DNA from: Candidatus Acidiferrales bacterium
GTDB taxonomy: Bacteria; Acidobacteriota; Terriglobia; Acidiferrales; UBA7541
NCBI GenBank assembly: GCA_955651735.1
Contig: CATPAM010000475.1
Span: 1 to 20,616, forward strand
DNA: 20,616 nt
Reading direction: 5' to 3'
Shown: one piece after another, positions 9,118-17,896 of the stretch
Position numbering within the stretch: position 1 is the stretch's first letter
How the letters are laid out: each line of letters starts with the position of its first letter
Notes under the pieces: generated by a model
Seen by the model: only the letters and a program-made list of their open reading frames with translations
Told to the model about the DNA's origin: nothing
The model's database searches: none
Program-made: the position numbers and the translations under genes

Positions 9118-9633
9118 ATGCCATACAAACTGATAGTAAACGGACGGCCTGCCACGGTAGACGCACCCGCGGACATGCCGCTCCTGTGGGTGATTCGCGA
9201 TGTGCTGAATCTTCGCGGCACCAAGTACGGCTGCGGAATCGGTTTCTGCGGCGCTTGTACGGTGCACATCGGCGGGCGCGCAGTGCGCTCGTGCCAGACG
9301 CCGGTGTCCTCCGCGGACAATGCTAAGATCACCACCATCGAAGGGCTCTCGACCGACGGCTCGCATCCGGTGCAGGTCGCCTGGGCGGAGTTTGACGTGC
9401 CGCAGTGCGGCTACTGCCAGGCGGGCCAGATGATGTCCGCTGTTGCATTGCTCGCGAAAACGCCCAAGCCTACCGATCAAGATATTGACGCGGCGATGAA
9501 CGGAAACATTTGCCGCTGCGGAACGTACATCCGGATTCGTCAGGCAATTCACAAGGCTGCTACCTTGGCAGCGAGTCAGAATGGCCGCGCCGCGCAGATG
9601 GTCAGCGGCGGCAGCGCGTCGGGCCAGGAGTAA
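9118..9633 (+). CDS. [2Fe-2S] subunit of an isoquinoline 1-oxidoreductase / aldehyde dehydrogenase-type molybdoenzyme
   Basis: This 171-residue protein is the small iron-sulphur subunit of a xanthine-oxidase-family enzyme (IorA/CoxS type). The N-terminal ferredoxin-like domain shows the plant-type cluster motif [12 protein letters not shown], with the fourth cysteine in SCQTP. The C-terminal helical domain has the second cluster motif, [10 protein letters not shown] followed by GNICRCGTY. It passes electrons from the molybdenum site of the partner subunit to an acceptor. There is no signal peptide, so if the enzyme works in the periplasm this subunit would have to be carried across with its Tat-exported partner. 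An AGGA ribosome site lies seven bases before the ATG. The partner gene starts ten bases after its stop codon. Confidence 0.93.
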   Translation: MPYKLIVNGRPATVDAPADMPLLWVIRDVLNLRGTKYGCGIGFCGACTVHIGGRAVRSCQTPVSSADNAKITTIEGLSTDGSHPVQVAWAEFDVPQCGYCQAGQMMSAVALLAKTPKPTDQDIDAAMNGNICRCGTYIRIRQAIHKAATLAASQNGRAAQMVSGGSASGQE

Positions 9634-9643
9634 GGAGGCACTT

Positions 9644-11884
9644 ATGGCAACCGCGACTATTCCAAGCACCATCGGGCGCCGCTCCTTTCTTCGCGTGAGC
9701 GCCATCGCCGGCGGGGGCTTGCTGCTCTCTGCTTACATCGATCCGGAGACTTTCGGGCAAGCGCCGCGGGGTTCACCGCCCGCCAACCTCACGCCGAACG
9801 CGTTTATTCGCATCGCGCCGGACGGCATCGTCACCATCACCGCCAAAAATCCTGAAATCGGCCAGGGCATCAAGACCATGCTGCCGATGCTCATCGCGGA
9901 AGAGCTCGATGTCGCCTGGACAGATGTGCGCACGGAACAGGCCGACGTCGATTACGCGAAATACGGATTGCAGGTCGCGGGAGGCAGTACCGCCACGCCG
10001 AACAATTGGGATCCGATGCGGCGCATTGGCGCAGCGGGCCGGCAGATGCTGGTCACTGCTGCCGCGCAGACATGGAGTGTGCCGGAATCGGAATGCACCA
10101 CCGCTGCGGGCCGTGTGCTTCACGAATCCATGAAGCGTTCGCTCAGCTACGGCGAACTCGCCGCAAAGGCTGCGACGTTGCCGCCACCTGATCTGCAGAC
10201 CGTGCACCTGAAAGATCCCAAGGACTACAAAATCATCGGCAAAGCCACGCCGCAAGTGGACAACGCCGCAATACTCACCGGCAAGCCGCTCTTCGGTATC
10301 GATTTCACCGTGCCCGGCATGCTTTGGGCCGTGTTTGAGAAGTGCCCGGTGTTCGCAGGCAGAGTCATTACCGCGAACGTAGATGAAATCAAGGCCATGC
10401 CGGGTGTGCGCCATGCTTTCGTCGTCGAAGGCGGCAGCGACCTAACCGGATTGCTCTGCGGCGTCGCCATCGTCGCCGATAGTTGGTGGCAAGCACGCAC
10501 TGCGCGGCAAAAACTGCAAGTGAAGTGGGACGAGGGCAAGACCGCGCAGCAGAGCAGCGAAGGATTCGCGCGCCGCGCGGAAGAACTCGCCAAACAGCCG
10601 CCCGCGCGTTCTCTTCGCAAGGACGGCGACGTCGAAGGCGCGTTGCAAAACGCGCCCAAGGTTGTCGAGGCCTACTACTCTTATCCATTCATCGCGCACG
10701 CGCCGCTCGAACCGCAAAACTGCACCGCGCATTATCAGGACGGCAAGCTCGAGATGTGGGTGCCCAGCCAGACGCCGCAGCGCGGCCTCGGCCAAGTTGC
10801 GAAAACGCTCGGCATCAGCGAAAAAGACATCATCATTCACCTCACGCGCATGGGCGGCGGCTTTGGCCGGCGCCTCACCAACGACTACATGATTGAAGGC
10901 GCGTACATTTCCAAAGTTATCGGAGCGCCGGTGAAGTTGCTCTGGACACGCGAAGACGACATGCGCCACGATTTTTATCGGCCCGCGGGTTATCACTCGT
11001 TGAAGGCAGCGATCGATGCCTCGGGCAACCTGGTCGCCTGGCGCAATCATTTCATCTCTTTCGGCGAAGGTGAGAAATTCGCATCGGCCGCCGGCATTTC
11101 TCCCGACGAATTCCCCGGGCGCTTCGTTCCCAACTACGCGTTGCATAACTCTCTGATGCCCACTGGCGTGCCGACCGGCGCGATGCGTGCTCCCGGCAGC
11201 AACGGCATCGCTTTCGTGATGCAATCGTTCATCGACGAACTAGCACACGCCGCGGGCAAAGATCCCGTGCAATTCCGATTGGCGCTGCTCAGCAACACGC
11301 CGCTGGCATTCACGCCGCCAGAAGGCGCCCCAGCTGGCGCACCACCGCCTCCATTGTTCGACGCCAAGCGCATGCGCGGCGTCCTCGAACTCGTCGCCGA
11401 AAAATCCGGCTGGGGTTTGCGCAAGCTGCCGAAAGACACCGCCATGGGCGTAGCCTTCCATTTCAGCCACCGCGGACACTTTGCGGAGGTCGTCGAAGTC
11501 CGCCTCGCGCCGGGCAACAAGATTCGCGTCAACAAGGTGTGGGTGGCCGGCGACGTCGGCAGCCAGATCATCAACCCCAGCGGCGCGCTCAACGAAGTGC
11601 AAGGCGGAGTGATCGAAGGGCTCAGCCACCTGATGGGCTACGAGATCACCATCGACCGCGGCCGCGCAGTGCAGAGCAATTTCCACGAGTACCCGCCGGT
11701 GCGCTTGACGCAAGCTCCGCCGGAAATCGAGGTCCATTTCCTCAAGACCGATAATTCGCCCACGGGTTTGGGCGAGCCGGCATTGCCTCCGATTCTGCCT
11801 GCCGTGTGCAACGCTCTTTTCACGCTAACCGGCAAGCGTATCCGCATGCTTCCTCTTGCGAAGCAGGGCTATTCCTGGGCCTAA
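9644..11884 (+). CDS. Molybdopterin-binding subunit of an IorB-type aldehyde/N-heterocycle oxidoreductase, Tat-exported
   Basis: This is a 746-residue large subunit of the xanthine-oxidase family, IorB type. A clear Tat signal (GRRSFLR, residues 11-17, then [12 protein letters not shown]) heads the protein. Later landmarks are the cofactor-binding [13 protein letters not shown] region in the middle, [23 protein letters not shown], and near the end [10 protein letters not shown], where Glu711 is the expected catalytic glutamate. It hydroxylates an aldehyde or N-heterocycle; the substrate cannot be read from sequence. The start at 9644 follows AGGAGG by five bases; an upstream in-frame start lacks this. 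A Pro/Ala-rich insert occurs at 11312-11356. No cytochrome c subunit or cofactor-insertion gene is nearby, so the electron acceptor is unknown. Divergence from the fucose operon suggests, but does not show, a linked role. Confidence 0.92.
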   Translation: MATATIPSTIGRRSFLRVSAIAGGGLLLSAYIDPETFGQAPRGSPPANLTPNAFIRIAPDGIVTITAKNPEIGQGIKTMLPMLIAEELDVAWTDVRTEQADVDYAKYGLQVAGGSTATPNNWDPMRRIGAAGRQMLVTAAAQTWSVPESECTTAAGRVLHESMKRSLSYGELAAKAATLPPPDLQTVHLKDPKDYKIIGKATPQVDNAAILTGKPLFGIDFTVPGMLWAVFEKCPVFAGRVITANVDEIKAMPGVRHAFVVEGGSDLTGLLCGVAIVADSWWQARTARQKLQVKWDEGKTAQQSSEGFARRAEELAKQPPARSLRKDGDVEGALQNAPKVVEAYYSYPFIAHAPLEPQNCTAHYQDGKLEMWVPSQTPQRGLGQVAKTLGISEKDIIIHLTRMGGGFGRRLTNDYMIEGAYISKVIGAPVKLLWTREDDMRHDFYRPAGYHSLKAAIDASGNLVAWRNHFISFGEGEKFASAAGISPDEFPGRFVPNYALHNSLMPTGVPTGAMRAPGSNGIAFVMQSFIDELAHAAGKDPVQFRLALLSNTPLAFTPPEGAPAGAPPPPLFDAKRMRGVLELVAEKSGWGLRKLPKDTAMGVAFHFSHRGHFAEVVEVRLAPGNKIRVNKVWVAGDVGSQIINPSGALNEVQGGVIEGLSHLMGYEITIDRGRAVQSNFHEYPPVRLTQAPPEIEVHFLKTDNSPTGLGEPALPPILPAVCNALFTLTGKRIRMLPLAKQGYSWA

Positions 11885-11885
11885 A

Positions 11886-11914
11886 CGCTTCTGCAAGTCT
11901 GGCAACTTGAAGCG
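11886..11914 (+). terminator. Stem-loop just after the molybdoenzyme genes
   Basis: Two bases after the stop codon, arms 11886-11890 and 11910-11914 pair perfectly (CGCTT with AAGCG), and so do 11894-11898 and 11905-11909 (CAAGT with ACTTG). A three-base bulge lies on the 5' side and the loop has six bases. A second short stem (11915-11927) follows, ending in TCGATTTT. The T-run is weak, so this may be an mRNA-stabilising hairpin or an inefficient terminator. Confidence 0.35.
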
Positions 11915-12022
11915 CGGCTACTCGCCGTCGATTTTCACAACTGAGTTCATAACAATCAGTCGCACTGCGATGCGTCCGGTGTCATCTTGTGGGATACTCG
12001 CGCTGCTTCACCTAGCTCCAAG

Positions 12023-13333
12023 ATGACGCCAGCACAACAAGTACATCCAGCCAACCCGCTACTGAAAATCCCCCGCCGCCGGTGGGGCATCGCCCTGCTC
12101 CTCGGCTTCGGCGTGCTGGTGAACTATTTCGACCGCGTGAACCTTTCCGTTTCCCGGGATTCGCTGCAGGATGCATTCGGAATTTCCGCCGTGATGTTCG
12201 GGTATTTGTCCAGCGCTTACAATTGGACCTACGCCCTGCTCCAACTTCCCTCGGGGCTCTTGCTTGACCGTTTTGGTGTCCGGCGCGTCGGAATCGCCAG
12301 CACGATAATTTGGAGCGTGGCCTGGTTCGCGGGTGCTATTTCAGGCGGAATAGGCGCATTGTTTGCCTCGCGGCTTCTTTTAGGGATCGGCGAAGCCCCG
12401 ACGTTTCCAGCCTACGCCAAAGCCACCGGTTACTGGTTTCCCAACGACGAACGCAGCCTGGCAACCGCGATGTTCGACTCCGCAGCGAAATTCTCTGCGG
12501 CCATCGGGATACCGGTGTTGGGCCTCGTGCTCGTGCATTTTGGATGGCGCTGGAATTTCGCGGCCACCGGACTGATCAGCGTTGTCTTCTTTGTCTTGTT
12601 CAATGCTTATTACCGCAACCCCAGCGAAGATAAACTCCTCTCCAGCACCGAGCGCGAGTACATCGCTCGCGGGGGAGCGCAGCCGGAAGATCGCGCGCGT
12701 GCCGCCAAGGGCGCGCCCCTCGCCTATTTGCTGCAACAGCGCCGGGTGTGGGGGCTTGCTCTGGGCTTCGCGTCATACAACTACAGCTTCTACCTGCTGC
12801 TGACCTGGCTGCCGAGCTATCTCTCTACCGTCCATCACGTGGATCTGCTTCATTCGGCTCTCTACACCAGTGTCCCGTGGCTCATCGCCACCGCGATGGA
12901 TTTGGTCATTGGCGGCTGGCTCGTCGATGCGCTCATTCAGCGGGGCTGGAATCCGGTTCGCGTTCGTCAAGTCGTCCTTATCGGAGGGACCGCCCTTGGC
13001 CTGGGCGTTCTGGGCGCGGCAAATGCAAACGGCGCCGCAAGCGCCCTGTTCTGGATCAGCGTTGCGTTGGGAGGCTTGTCAGCGGCATTCCCGTTAGGAT
13101 TGTCGATTCCCTCATTGATTGCTCCGAAAGAAAGCGTCGGCACCGTCGGAGGAATCCTTAATTTTTGCAATCAGCTCTCCGGAATAGCTGCTCCGATTGT
13201 TACCGGTTACGTGGTGCAGGCCACGCACTCCTTCTTCTGGGCCTTTGCGGTTGCAGGCATTTTCCTGCTGATCGGAATTGCCGGCTACATTTTCCTTTTG
13301 GGATCAATGGAGCCGGTGCCGGAGCCCGCTTGA
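12023..13333 (+). CDS. MFS transporter, anion:cation symporter (ACS) type, probable sugar-acid importer
   Basis: This polytopic protein of about 436 residues belongs to the ACS group of the major facilitator superfamily, whose bacterial members import hexuronates, galactonate and similar sugar acids. The signature NYFDRVNLSVS in the first helix, the LLLDRFGVRRVG loop between helices 2 and 3, GIGEAPTFPAYAKATGYWFP in helix 4 and a GGILNFCNQLSGIAAPI segment in helix 10-11 are all present, with about twelve hydrophobic helices in total. The ATG at 12023 is preceded by no good ribosome site; a TTG at 11987 in the same frame adds 12 residues and is no better. The gene lies 138 bases after the molybdoenzyme genes, on the same strand, and faces the Rieske operon. 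A sugar-acid substrate fits the neighbouring fuconate pathway. Confidence 0.88.
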   Translation: MTPAQQVHPANPLLKIPRRRWGIALLLGFGVLVNYFDRVNLSVSRDSLQDAFGISAVMFGYLSSAYNWTYALLQLPSGLLLDRFGVRRVGIASTIIWSVAWFAGAISGGIGALFASRLLLGIGEAPTFPAYAKATGYWFPNDERSLATAMFDSAAKFSAAIGIPVLGLVLVHFGWRWNFAATGLISVVFFVLFNAYYRNPSEDKLLSSTEREYIARGGAQPEDRARAAKGAPLAYLLQQRRVWGLALGFASYNYSFYLLLTWLPSYLSTVHHVDLLHSALYTSVPWLIATAMDLVIGGWLVDALIQRGWNPVRVRQVVLIGGTALGLGVLGAANANGAASALFWISVALGGLSAAFPLGLSIPSLIAPKESVGTVGGILNFCNQLSGIAAPIVTGYVVQATHSFFWAFAVAGIFLLIGIAGYIFLLGSMEPVPEPA

Positions 13334-13422
13334 TTCGTCGCGAGGCGTCCGAGTCCATTCCCAAAGGAATAGGGATGCAATCCTTCCGGCGACGCACTCG
13401 ATTTTTTGGAGATTCTCGGCCC

Positions 13423-14574
13423 TCAGGGGCGCTTGAGGAATTCGCTTAGCAGCATATGGAAGTGGTGCACGCCGTTCTCACGGCGCACCGAATAGCGCCC
13501 GCGATCATACGTCGCCGAACGCAACCCTCGCTGCACGCTTTCGCACAATCCGATGTCTTCCTGCTGTACCTCGTCGCTGAACTGTACGGCCTTTTTCAGG
13601 CGCTCCTGCATTTTGGAGGAGCCCGCATCATGGAAAAACCACTCGAAGATCGTCAGCGTCTTTTCTTGCGCGATAGGCAGGATTAGGTTTGTCGAGACGT
13701 TATCCGGATAAATGTTCACCATCAAATTCGGAAATACCCAAAGATAAAGCGCCTCTCGCAATCCCGTTCCTGGCGGATAAAACCGCTCGCTGGCATCCTC
13801 GCTCTTTATCGCCCGGATCGGCGCAAACTGCTGCGAATAGTAGCGAAATGTCTCCGTGCGGTATTGCGCATAGTCGATCTCGCGCATCAAGCCGGGATGC
13901 GCAATCGGAATGTGGTAGCCCTCCAGATAGTTGTCGACGTACACCTTCCAGTTGCAATCGATCACGTACTCGCGGCGCTCCGCCAATTGCAATCCTGCAA
14001 ACTGGAATCCTCGCGATTGCCCCGGTATCTCCCCCAGGAAAGCGGCAAGCGGCTCCGCCTGCGCGTCGAAATTCACAAAAATGAACTGCTCCCAGGTTTC
14101 CAAGCGCAGCGGCACCATGCTCATCGTGCTGCGATCGAAAAATTCCACGCCCTCCACGTCCGGAGTGCCGATCAGCCGCCCGTCCAGCGTGTACGTCCAG
14201 CCGTGATACCCGCAGCGCAATACGTTCTTGCAGCCGCTCCCCTGCGCAATCGGTCCCGCGCGGTGGCGGCACACGTTGCTGAACGCGCGCAGCGTTCCCT
14301 GCTTGTCGCGCACCACCACGATCGGTTCGCCGGTCAGGTCCGCTGTAAAAAAGGTTTCGGGGTCGGCAATCGTCCGCTTCGCGCCATTCGCTTCACCGCA
14401 AGCGTGCTGTAGCGTTCCCACTAGTTGCCACGTGCGGCGAAAAATTCTCTCTTTCTCAATCTCCAAAATCGATGGATCGGTGTAAAAGCGCGACGCTAGC
14501 GTTTGCGCGCATTCGATCTGCTCATTCACATCCACTTGGAGAGATTTTTTCTGAGTGATTGGGTTAGCCGGCAT
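13423..14574 (-). CDS. Rieske [2Fe-2S] oxygenase alpha subunit, quaternary-amine monooxygenase type
   Basis: This 383-residue protein is the terminal oxygenase component of a Rieske non-heme iron enzyme. The Rieske centre is formed by CRH (Cys102, His104) and CGYH (Cys121, His124). The mononuclear iron site is in NYLEGYHIPIAHPGL (His221, His226), with Asp340 in the helix EVQQEDIGLCESVQ as the likely third ligand. The last motif and the overall layout resemble the choline/glycine-betaine/carnitine group rather than classical aromatic-ring dioxygenases, so oxidation or demethylation of a quaternary amine is the best guess. It starts 11 bases after the dehydrogenase gene and is clearly co-transcribed with it. 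No reductase or ferredoxin partner is encoded within the window. Confidence 0.9.
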   Translation of the reverse strand: MPANPITQKKSLQVDVNEQIECAQTLASRFYTDPSILEIEKERIFRRTWQLVGTLQHACGEANGAKRTIADPETFFTADLTGEPIVVVRDKQGTLRAFSNVCRHRAGPIAQGSGCKNVLRCGYHGWTYTLDGRLIGTPDVEGVEFFDRSTMSMVPLRLETWEQFIFVNFDAQAEPLAAFLGEIPGQSRGFQFAGLQLAERREYVIDCNWKVYVDNYLEGYHIPIAHPGLMREIDYAQYRTETFRYYSQQFAPIRAIKSEDASERFYPPGTGLREALYLWVFPNLMVNIYPDNVSTNLILPIAQEKTLTIFEWFFHDAGSSKMQERLKKAVQFSDEVQQEDIGLCESVQRGLRSATYDRGRYSVRRENGVHHFHMLLSEFLKRP

Positions 14575-14585
14575 GTCTCTCGTTT

Positions 14586-16079
14586 CTAGAATTTTCTTGT
14601 TTCCTGCCGCGACCAGCGCTCGATCACTACTTTCGATTCCGTGTAAAACTCCACCGCGTCTCGCCCTTGCCCGTGCAGAATTCCGAAAAAGCTTTCCTTC
14701 CAGCCGCTAAACGGGAAATACGCCATGGGCGCCGCCACGCCAATATTGATTCCGATATTCCCCGCCGGCGCTTCATAGCGGAATCGCCGCGCCGCGGACC
14801 CGCTGGTGGTAAAGAGCGAAGCCTGGTTGCCGTATGGGCTGCGCGACAAAAACTCCATCGCTTCATCCATCGAATTCGCATGCACCAGGCTCAAAACAGG
14901 CCCAAAAATCTCCGTGTGCGCCAGTTGGCTTGACGAAGGCAGACCGTCCAAAACCGTAGGTTTCAAGAAATTGCCGTGCTCATGATTCGGAATTTTCGTG
15001 TTGCGTCCGTCCACCACCGGCTTGGCGCCTTCACCAACGCCGGCGCCAATCAGCGATTCGATGCGCTGCTTGCTCTCTCGCGTGATCACCGGCCCCATCT
15101 GCACGCCGCTGTCGAGTCCGCTCCCGACGCGGATGGCCGAAGCTGCCTGGGCAATTGCGTCGCGAAACGTCTTTTGCGCCTCGCCGATCGTCACCGCCAC
15201 GGAAACCGCCAGACACCGCTGCCCCGCGCAGCCGAAGGCACTATCGCTGATAATCTGCGTGGCCAGCTCCATGTCCGCATCCGGCAGCACAATCACGTGA
15301 TTCTTCGCGCCGCCCTGGCATTGCATGCGCTTTCCGCTCGCCGCCGCCCGCGCATAGACATGCTTCGCCACCGGCGTCGAGCCTACAAAGCTAATCGCCC
15401 GAACCTTCGGATGATCGCACAACGCATCGACCACCTCGCGCCCGCCGTTCACCAGGTTCACCACGCCCTTGGGAATCCCCGTTTGCTCGATCAACTCGAT
15501 CGCTCGCCGCATCGTCAGCGGCACGCGCTCCGAAGGCTTCACCACCAGCGTGTTCCCGCACGCAATCGCGTAGGGCAAAAACCAGAACGGAATCATCGCC
15601 GGAAAATTGAACGGCGTAATCGCCGCCACCACGCCCAGTGGCTGCCGGATCATCGTTTCGTCCACGCCGGGCGTCACATCCTCCAGGTTGTAGCCCTGCA
15701 TCATCATCGGAATGCCGCAGGCTACTTCCACGTTCTCAATCCCGCGCCGCAATTCCGCTTTCGCTTCGCCGAATGTCTTTCCGTTCTCCAGCGTGATCAG
15801 CCGCGCCAGCTCGTCAATGTGCTCCTCGAGCAAATTCTTCAGCTTGAACAAATACTGGATGCGTTCGCCGGGCGGAGTCCGCCGCCACGCGGGAAACGCC
15901 TCGGCCGCCGTCTGCACCGCCGCCTCGACGTCGGCGCGCGTGGAAAGCGGCGTGCTCGTAAGCACTTCCGCCGTCGCCGGATTGACCACTTCCACAAACT
16001 CCGTTGCTGTCGACGCCCGCCACACCCCGTTGACATAGTTGCGGAGCTTCGGCTCCTGCACGCTGGTGCCACTGCTCAT
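14586..16079 (-). CDS. mmsA: CoA-acylating methylmalonate/malonate-semialdehyde dehydrogenase
   Basis: This 497-residue aldehyde dehydrogenase is of the MmsA type, converting methylmalonate or malonate semialdehyde to propionyl-CoA or acetyl-CoA with NAD and CoA. The segment [22 protein letters not shown] is typical, written here as [14 protein letters not shown] plus the following helix. The catalytic Cys289 is in FGCAGQRC. The usual ALDH general-base glutamate motif is replaced by QGGAKNH, which is diagnostic of the CoA-acylating group. The ATG at 16079 follows GGGAG by six bases and matches the family N-terminus; the frame extends upstream to 16148 without family sequence. It is the first gene of a two-gene operon with the Rieske oxygenase. 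It may oxidise an aldehyde released by that enzyme, or belong to valine, inositol or beta-alanine breakdown. Confidence 0.92.
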   Translation of the reverse strand: MSSGTSVQEPKLRNYVNGVWRASTATEFVEVVNPATAEVLTSTPLSTRADVEAAVQTAAEAFPAWRRTPPGERIQYLFKLKNLLEEHIDELARLITLENGKTFGEAKAELRRGIENVEVACGIPMMMQGYNLEDVTPGVDETMIRQPLGVVAAITPFNFPAMIPFWFLPYAIACGNTLVVKPSERVPLTMRRAIELIEQTGIPKGVVNLVNGGREVVDALCDHPKVRAISFVGSTPVAKHVYARAAASGKRMQCQGGAKNHVIVLPDADMELATQIISDSAFGCAGQRCLAVSVAVTIGEAQKTFRDAIAQAASAIRVGSGLDSGVQMGPVITRESKQRIESLIGAGVGEGAKPVVDGRNTKIPNHEHGNFLKPTVLDGLPSSSQLAHTEIFGPVLSLVHANSMDEAMEFLSRSPYGNQASLFTTSGSAARRFRYEAPAGNIGINIGVAAPMAYFPFSGWKESFFGILHGQGRDAVEFYTESKVVIERWSRQETRKF

Positions 16080-16166
16080 GAAGTGCTCCCTGGTCTGCTT
16101 GCCTGAAGATCGGACTTCGCGCGCGTACTCGTCGCCGCGAATAACCAAAGCTGCCCTAGATTACCA

Positions 16167-16196
16167 AAAATATGTAAGGTTGAACACGCGGCGCAA
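16167..16196 (-). promoter_or_regulatory. Candidate promoter for the mmsA-Rieske operon
   Basis: On the minus strand TTGCGC (plus-strand 16191-16196) and TATTTT (16167-16172) are separated by 18 bases, upstream of the mmsA start at 16079. Each box matches the sigma70 consensus at about four positions. The surrounding A/T-rich patch is the only one in the gap. This is a visual match only. Confidence 0.25.
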
Positions 16197-16211
16197 AGCG
16201 ACGATGCACAT

Positions 16212-16772
16212 TCAGCGCGCCGACGCCTCCGCGCGCGCATTTTCCTCTGCCCGCGCGCTCTGATAGGTCCGCCACGCCAGCCACCCAACGACCGCGACCA
16301 TCCCCATCCACCCAATCGCGCGCATCGCTCCACCAATTTTCTGGTCCTTCATCAGCAATCCCCACTGCCCGAACAAGATTGCCCAGTCGTGGTCCCCCGA
16401 CCCGACCAGCGGCAATTCCTGCGCCCGCGCGTCCGCCATGTACGTGCCGATATAGGGAAAATTTTCGAAAAACCAAAACCCGCAAAACGCCGTACCCGAG
16501 ATCTCGCGCTGCCAAAAGAAATAGGCGCCGCAAAGCAGCGGAACAATCAGCTCCGCCAGCGTCCCGCCCAAAATCATAATCGTGTAGCCAAACCAACGGA
16601 AAAAGGGATGCCCGGCTTCATGAATCATCAAATTCACGTAGTCGAGAATCAGGAAGCCCGAGCGCTCCGCCGCAGCATACACCAGAAACAAAAAATAGAA
16701 GCAAAGCCAGCCGATTCCCGTATAGCGTGAAATCGGCTTCCACTCTCCGAAATATTCTTCCTGGGAGTCCAC
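16212..16772 (-). CDS. Integral membrane protein with HEAGH metalloprotease-like motif
   Basis: This 186-residue protein has about four hydrophobic segments (near 20-35, 61-85, 92-105 and 152-167). A zinc-binding HEAGH motif at residues 51-55 sits at the end of a hydrophobic stretch, as in M50 site-2-type intramembrane peptidases. A second polar cluster, FFENFPYIGTYMADA (101-115) followed by GDHDW (126-130), could supply the third metal ligand, loosely like the NxxP...D motif of M50 proteins. The protein is shorter than site-2 proteases and I do not recognise its exact family. The GTG at 16772 directly follows an in-frame TGA, so no longer start exists, yet no clear ribosome site precedes it. 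It lies 65 bases after the glucokinase gene and may share that operon. Its protease activity is an inference. Confidence 0.75.
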   Translation of the reverse strand: MDSQEEYFGEWKPISRYTGIGWLCFYFLFLVYAAAERSGFLILDYVNLMIHEAGHPFFRWFGYTIMILGGTLAELIVPLLCGAYFFWQREISGTAFCGFWFFENFPYIGTYMADARAQELPLVGSGDHDWAILFGQWGLLMKDQKIGGAMRAIGWMGMVAVVGWLAWRTYQSARAEENARAEASAR

Positions 16773-16837
16773 TCAGGCAAGCGTATCAGGCCGCACCGCG
16801 CGAGGCCGCGCGATTCAGACAGACGTGCCGAAACAGT

Positions 16838-17842
16838 TCAGCGTGCGTTCCAGGCCTGCTGCTTTTCGACCGCCGCCAGCGCCTCATAAGCCGCGCCCAG
16901 CAGCGGCGCCGACTCGTTGAGCACCACGGAAACCGGGATGTTGGCCAGCAAATTCTCGAAATGCCATTTGTCCCTGAACGACCGGAAAAAACTCCCGTCC
17001 TTGATCTTCTCGATGATTTTCACGGCGATCCCGCCCGCCACGTACACTCCGCCCAGCGCCAGTACCTTCAGCGCCAGGTTCCCCGCTTCCGCACCGTAAA
17101 TTGCCGTCCACAAATCCAGCGTCTCCACGCAAACGGGGCAAGTCTTCGCCAATCCCTTCTGCGTGATCTCTGGCGCGGGATCGGCGTCCGGGTCTTCGAA
17201 AGACGCGTGCTTCACTTCCGGCGCAAGAAACTCGTGCAACGTGCGAAATCCGCGCCCAGACAAAATCAGCTCCCAGCTCACCTGCGGATATCGCCGCCTC
17301 ATAAACCGCAACAATTCGATCTGCTGCTCCGTGTGCGGCGCAAAATCGGAATGCCCGCCCTCCGACGGCACAATGCGATAGCGCGCGCCGTCCCACACCA
17401 ATATCGACTGCCCCAATCCCGTCCCCGCTGCCAGCAACGCCCGCGTCCCGCCCGGCTCCGGCTTCCCGGGATTCAGCACGCAAAATTCCTCCGCCGGCAA
17501 ATGCTCGATGCTGTGCCCCGTCGCGCCCAGGTCGTTCATTAGCACAATCTTGGCCACGCCCAATTCCGAGGCCAGCGTCCGCGCATCCACCGTCCACGGC
17601 AAATTCGTCGCGCGCACGTGATTGTCGATCACCGGCCCCGCGACTCCGAAACCCGCGGCCACCACGGGATCAGACGCAAGGTGCGGGGCCGCCAGCCGCG
17701 AAAATTCCTTCACAATCAAATCGAATTGCGCGAATTCCTTGCTCGCAAATCGTTTTCTGAACACGCACGTCAGCGTGCCGTTCTTCTCCGCGAACAGCGC
17801 AAGATTGCATTTTGTTCCGCCGACGTCGCCCGCAAGGATCAC
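16838..17842 (-). CDS. glk: Glucokinase, E. coli Glk type
   Basis: This 334-residue enzyme phosphorylates glucose to glucose-6-phosphate with ATP. It matches the E. coli-type glucokinase family: the phosphate-binding GDVGGTKCNLALF at 5-17, the catalytic aspartate in VLMNDLGATGHSIEHL, AAGTGLGQ, the glucose-binding SEGGHSDFAP, and the LSGRGFRTLHEF and GGVYVAGGIAVKI segments toward the C-terminus. The start is a GTG at 17842, preceded by an AGAGGGGG ribosome site; the first beta strand begins at once after it, so a shorter start is not possible. It follows the glucose-6-phosphate dehydrogenase gene by 54 bases, giving two consecutive steps of glucose breakdown in one transcript. Confidence 0.94.
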   Translation of the reverse strand: MILAGDVGGTKCNLALFAEKNGTLTCVFRKRFASKEFAQFDLIVKEFSRLAAPHLASDPVVAAGFGVAGPVIDNHVRATNLPWTVDARTLASELGVAKIVLMNDLGATGHSIEHLPAEEFCVLNPGKPEPGGTRALLAAGTGLGQSILVWDGARYRIVPSEGGHSDFAPHTEQQIELLRFMRRRYPQVSWELILSGRGFRTLHEFLAPEVKHASFEDPDADPAPEITQKGLAKTCPVCVETLDLWTAIYGAEAGNLALKVLALGGVYVAGGIAVKIIEKIKDGSFFRSFRDKWHFENLLANIPVSVVLNESAPLLGAAYEALAAVEKQQAWNAR

Positions 17843-17896
17843 CGTTGCCCCCTCTTGCTAATTTCGATTGCCTGCCGCAGCGCCACCCTAGCCGAA

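Noticed and set aside
13334..13422. Bidirectional terminator between the convergent MFS and Rieske genes
   Set aside because: There is a T-run at 13402-13407 and a five-base stem at 13357-13370, but they are not adjacent and no strong stem leads into the T-run.
14976..16106. A 376-residue open frame on the plus strand, opposite mmsA
   Set aside because: Its product is very rich in Arg, His and Leu with no motif, and the opposite strand encodes an unmistakable aldehyde dehydrogenase. It is a mirror of GC-rich codon use.
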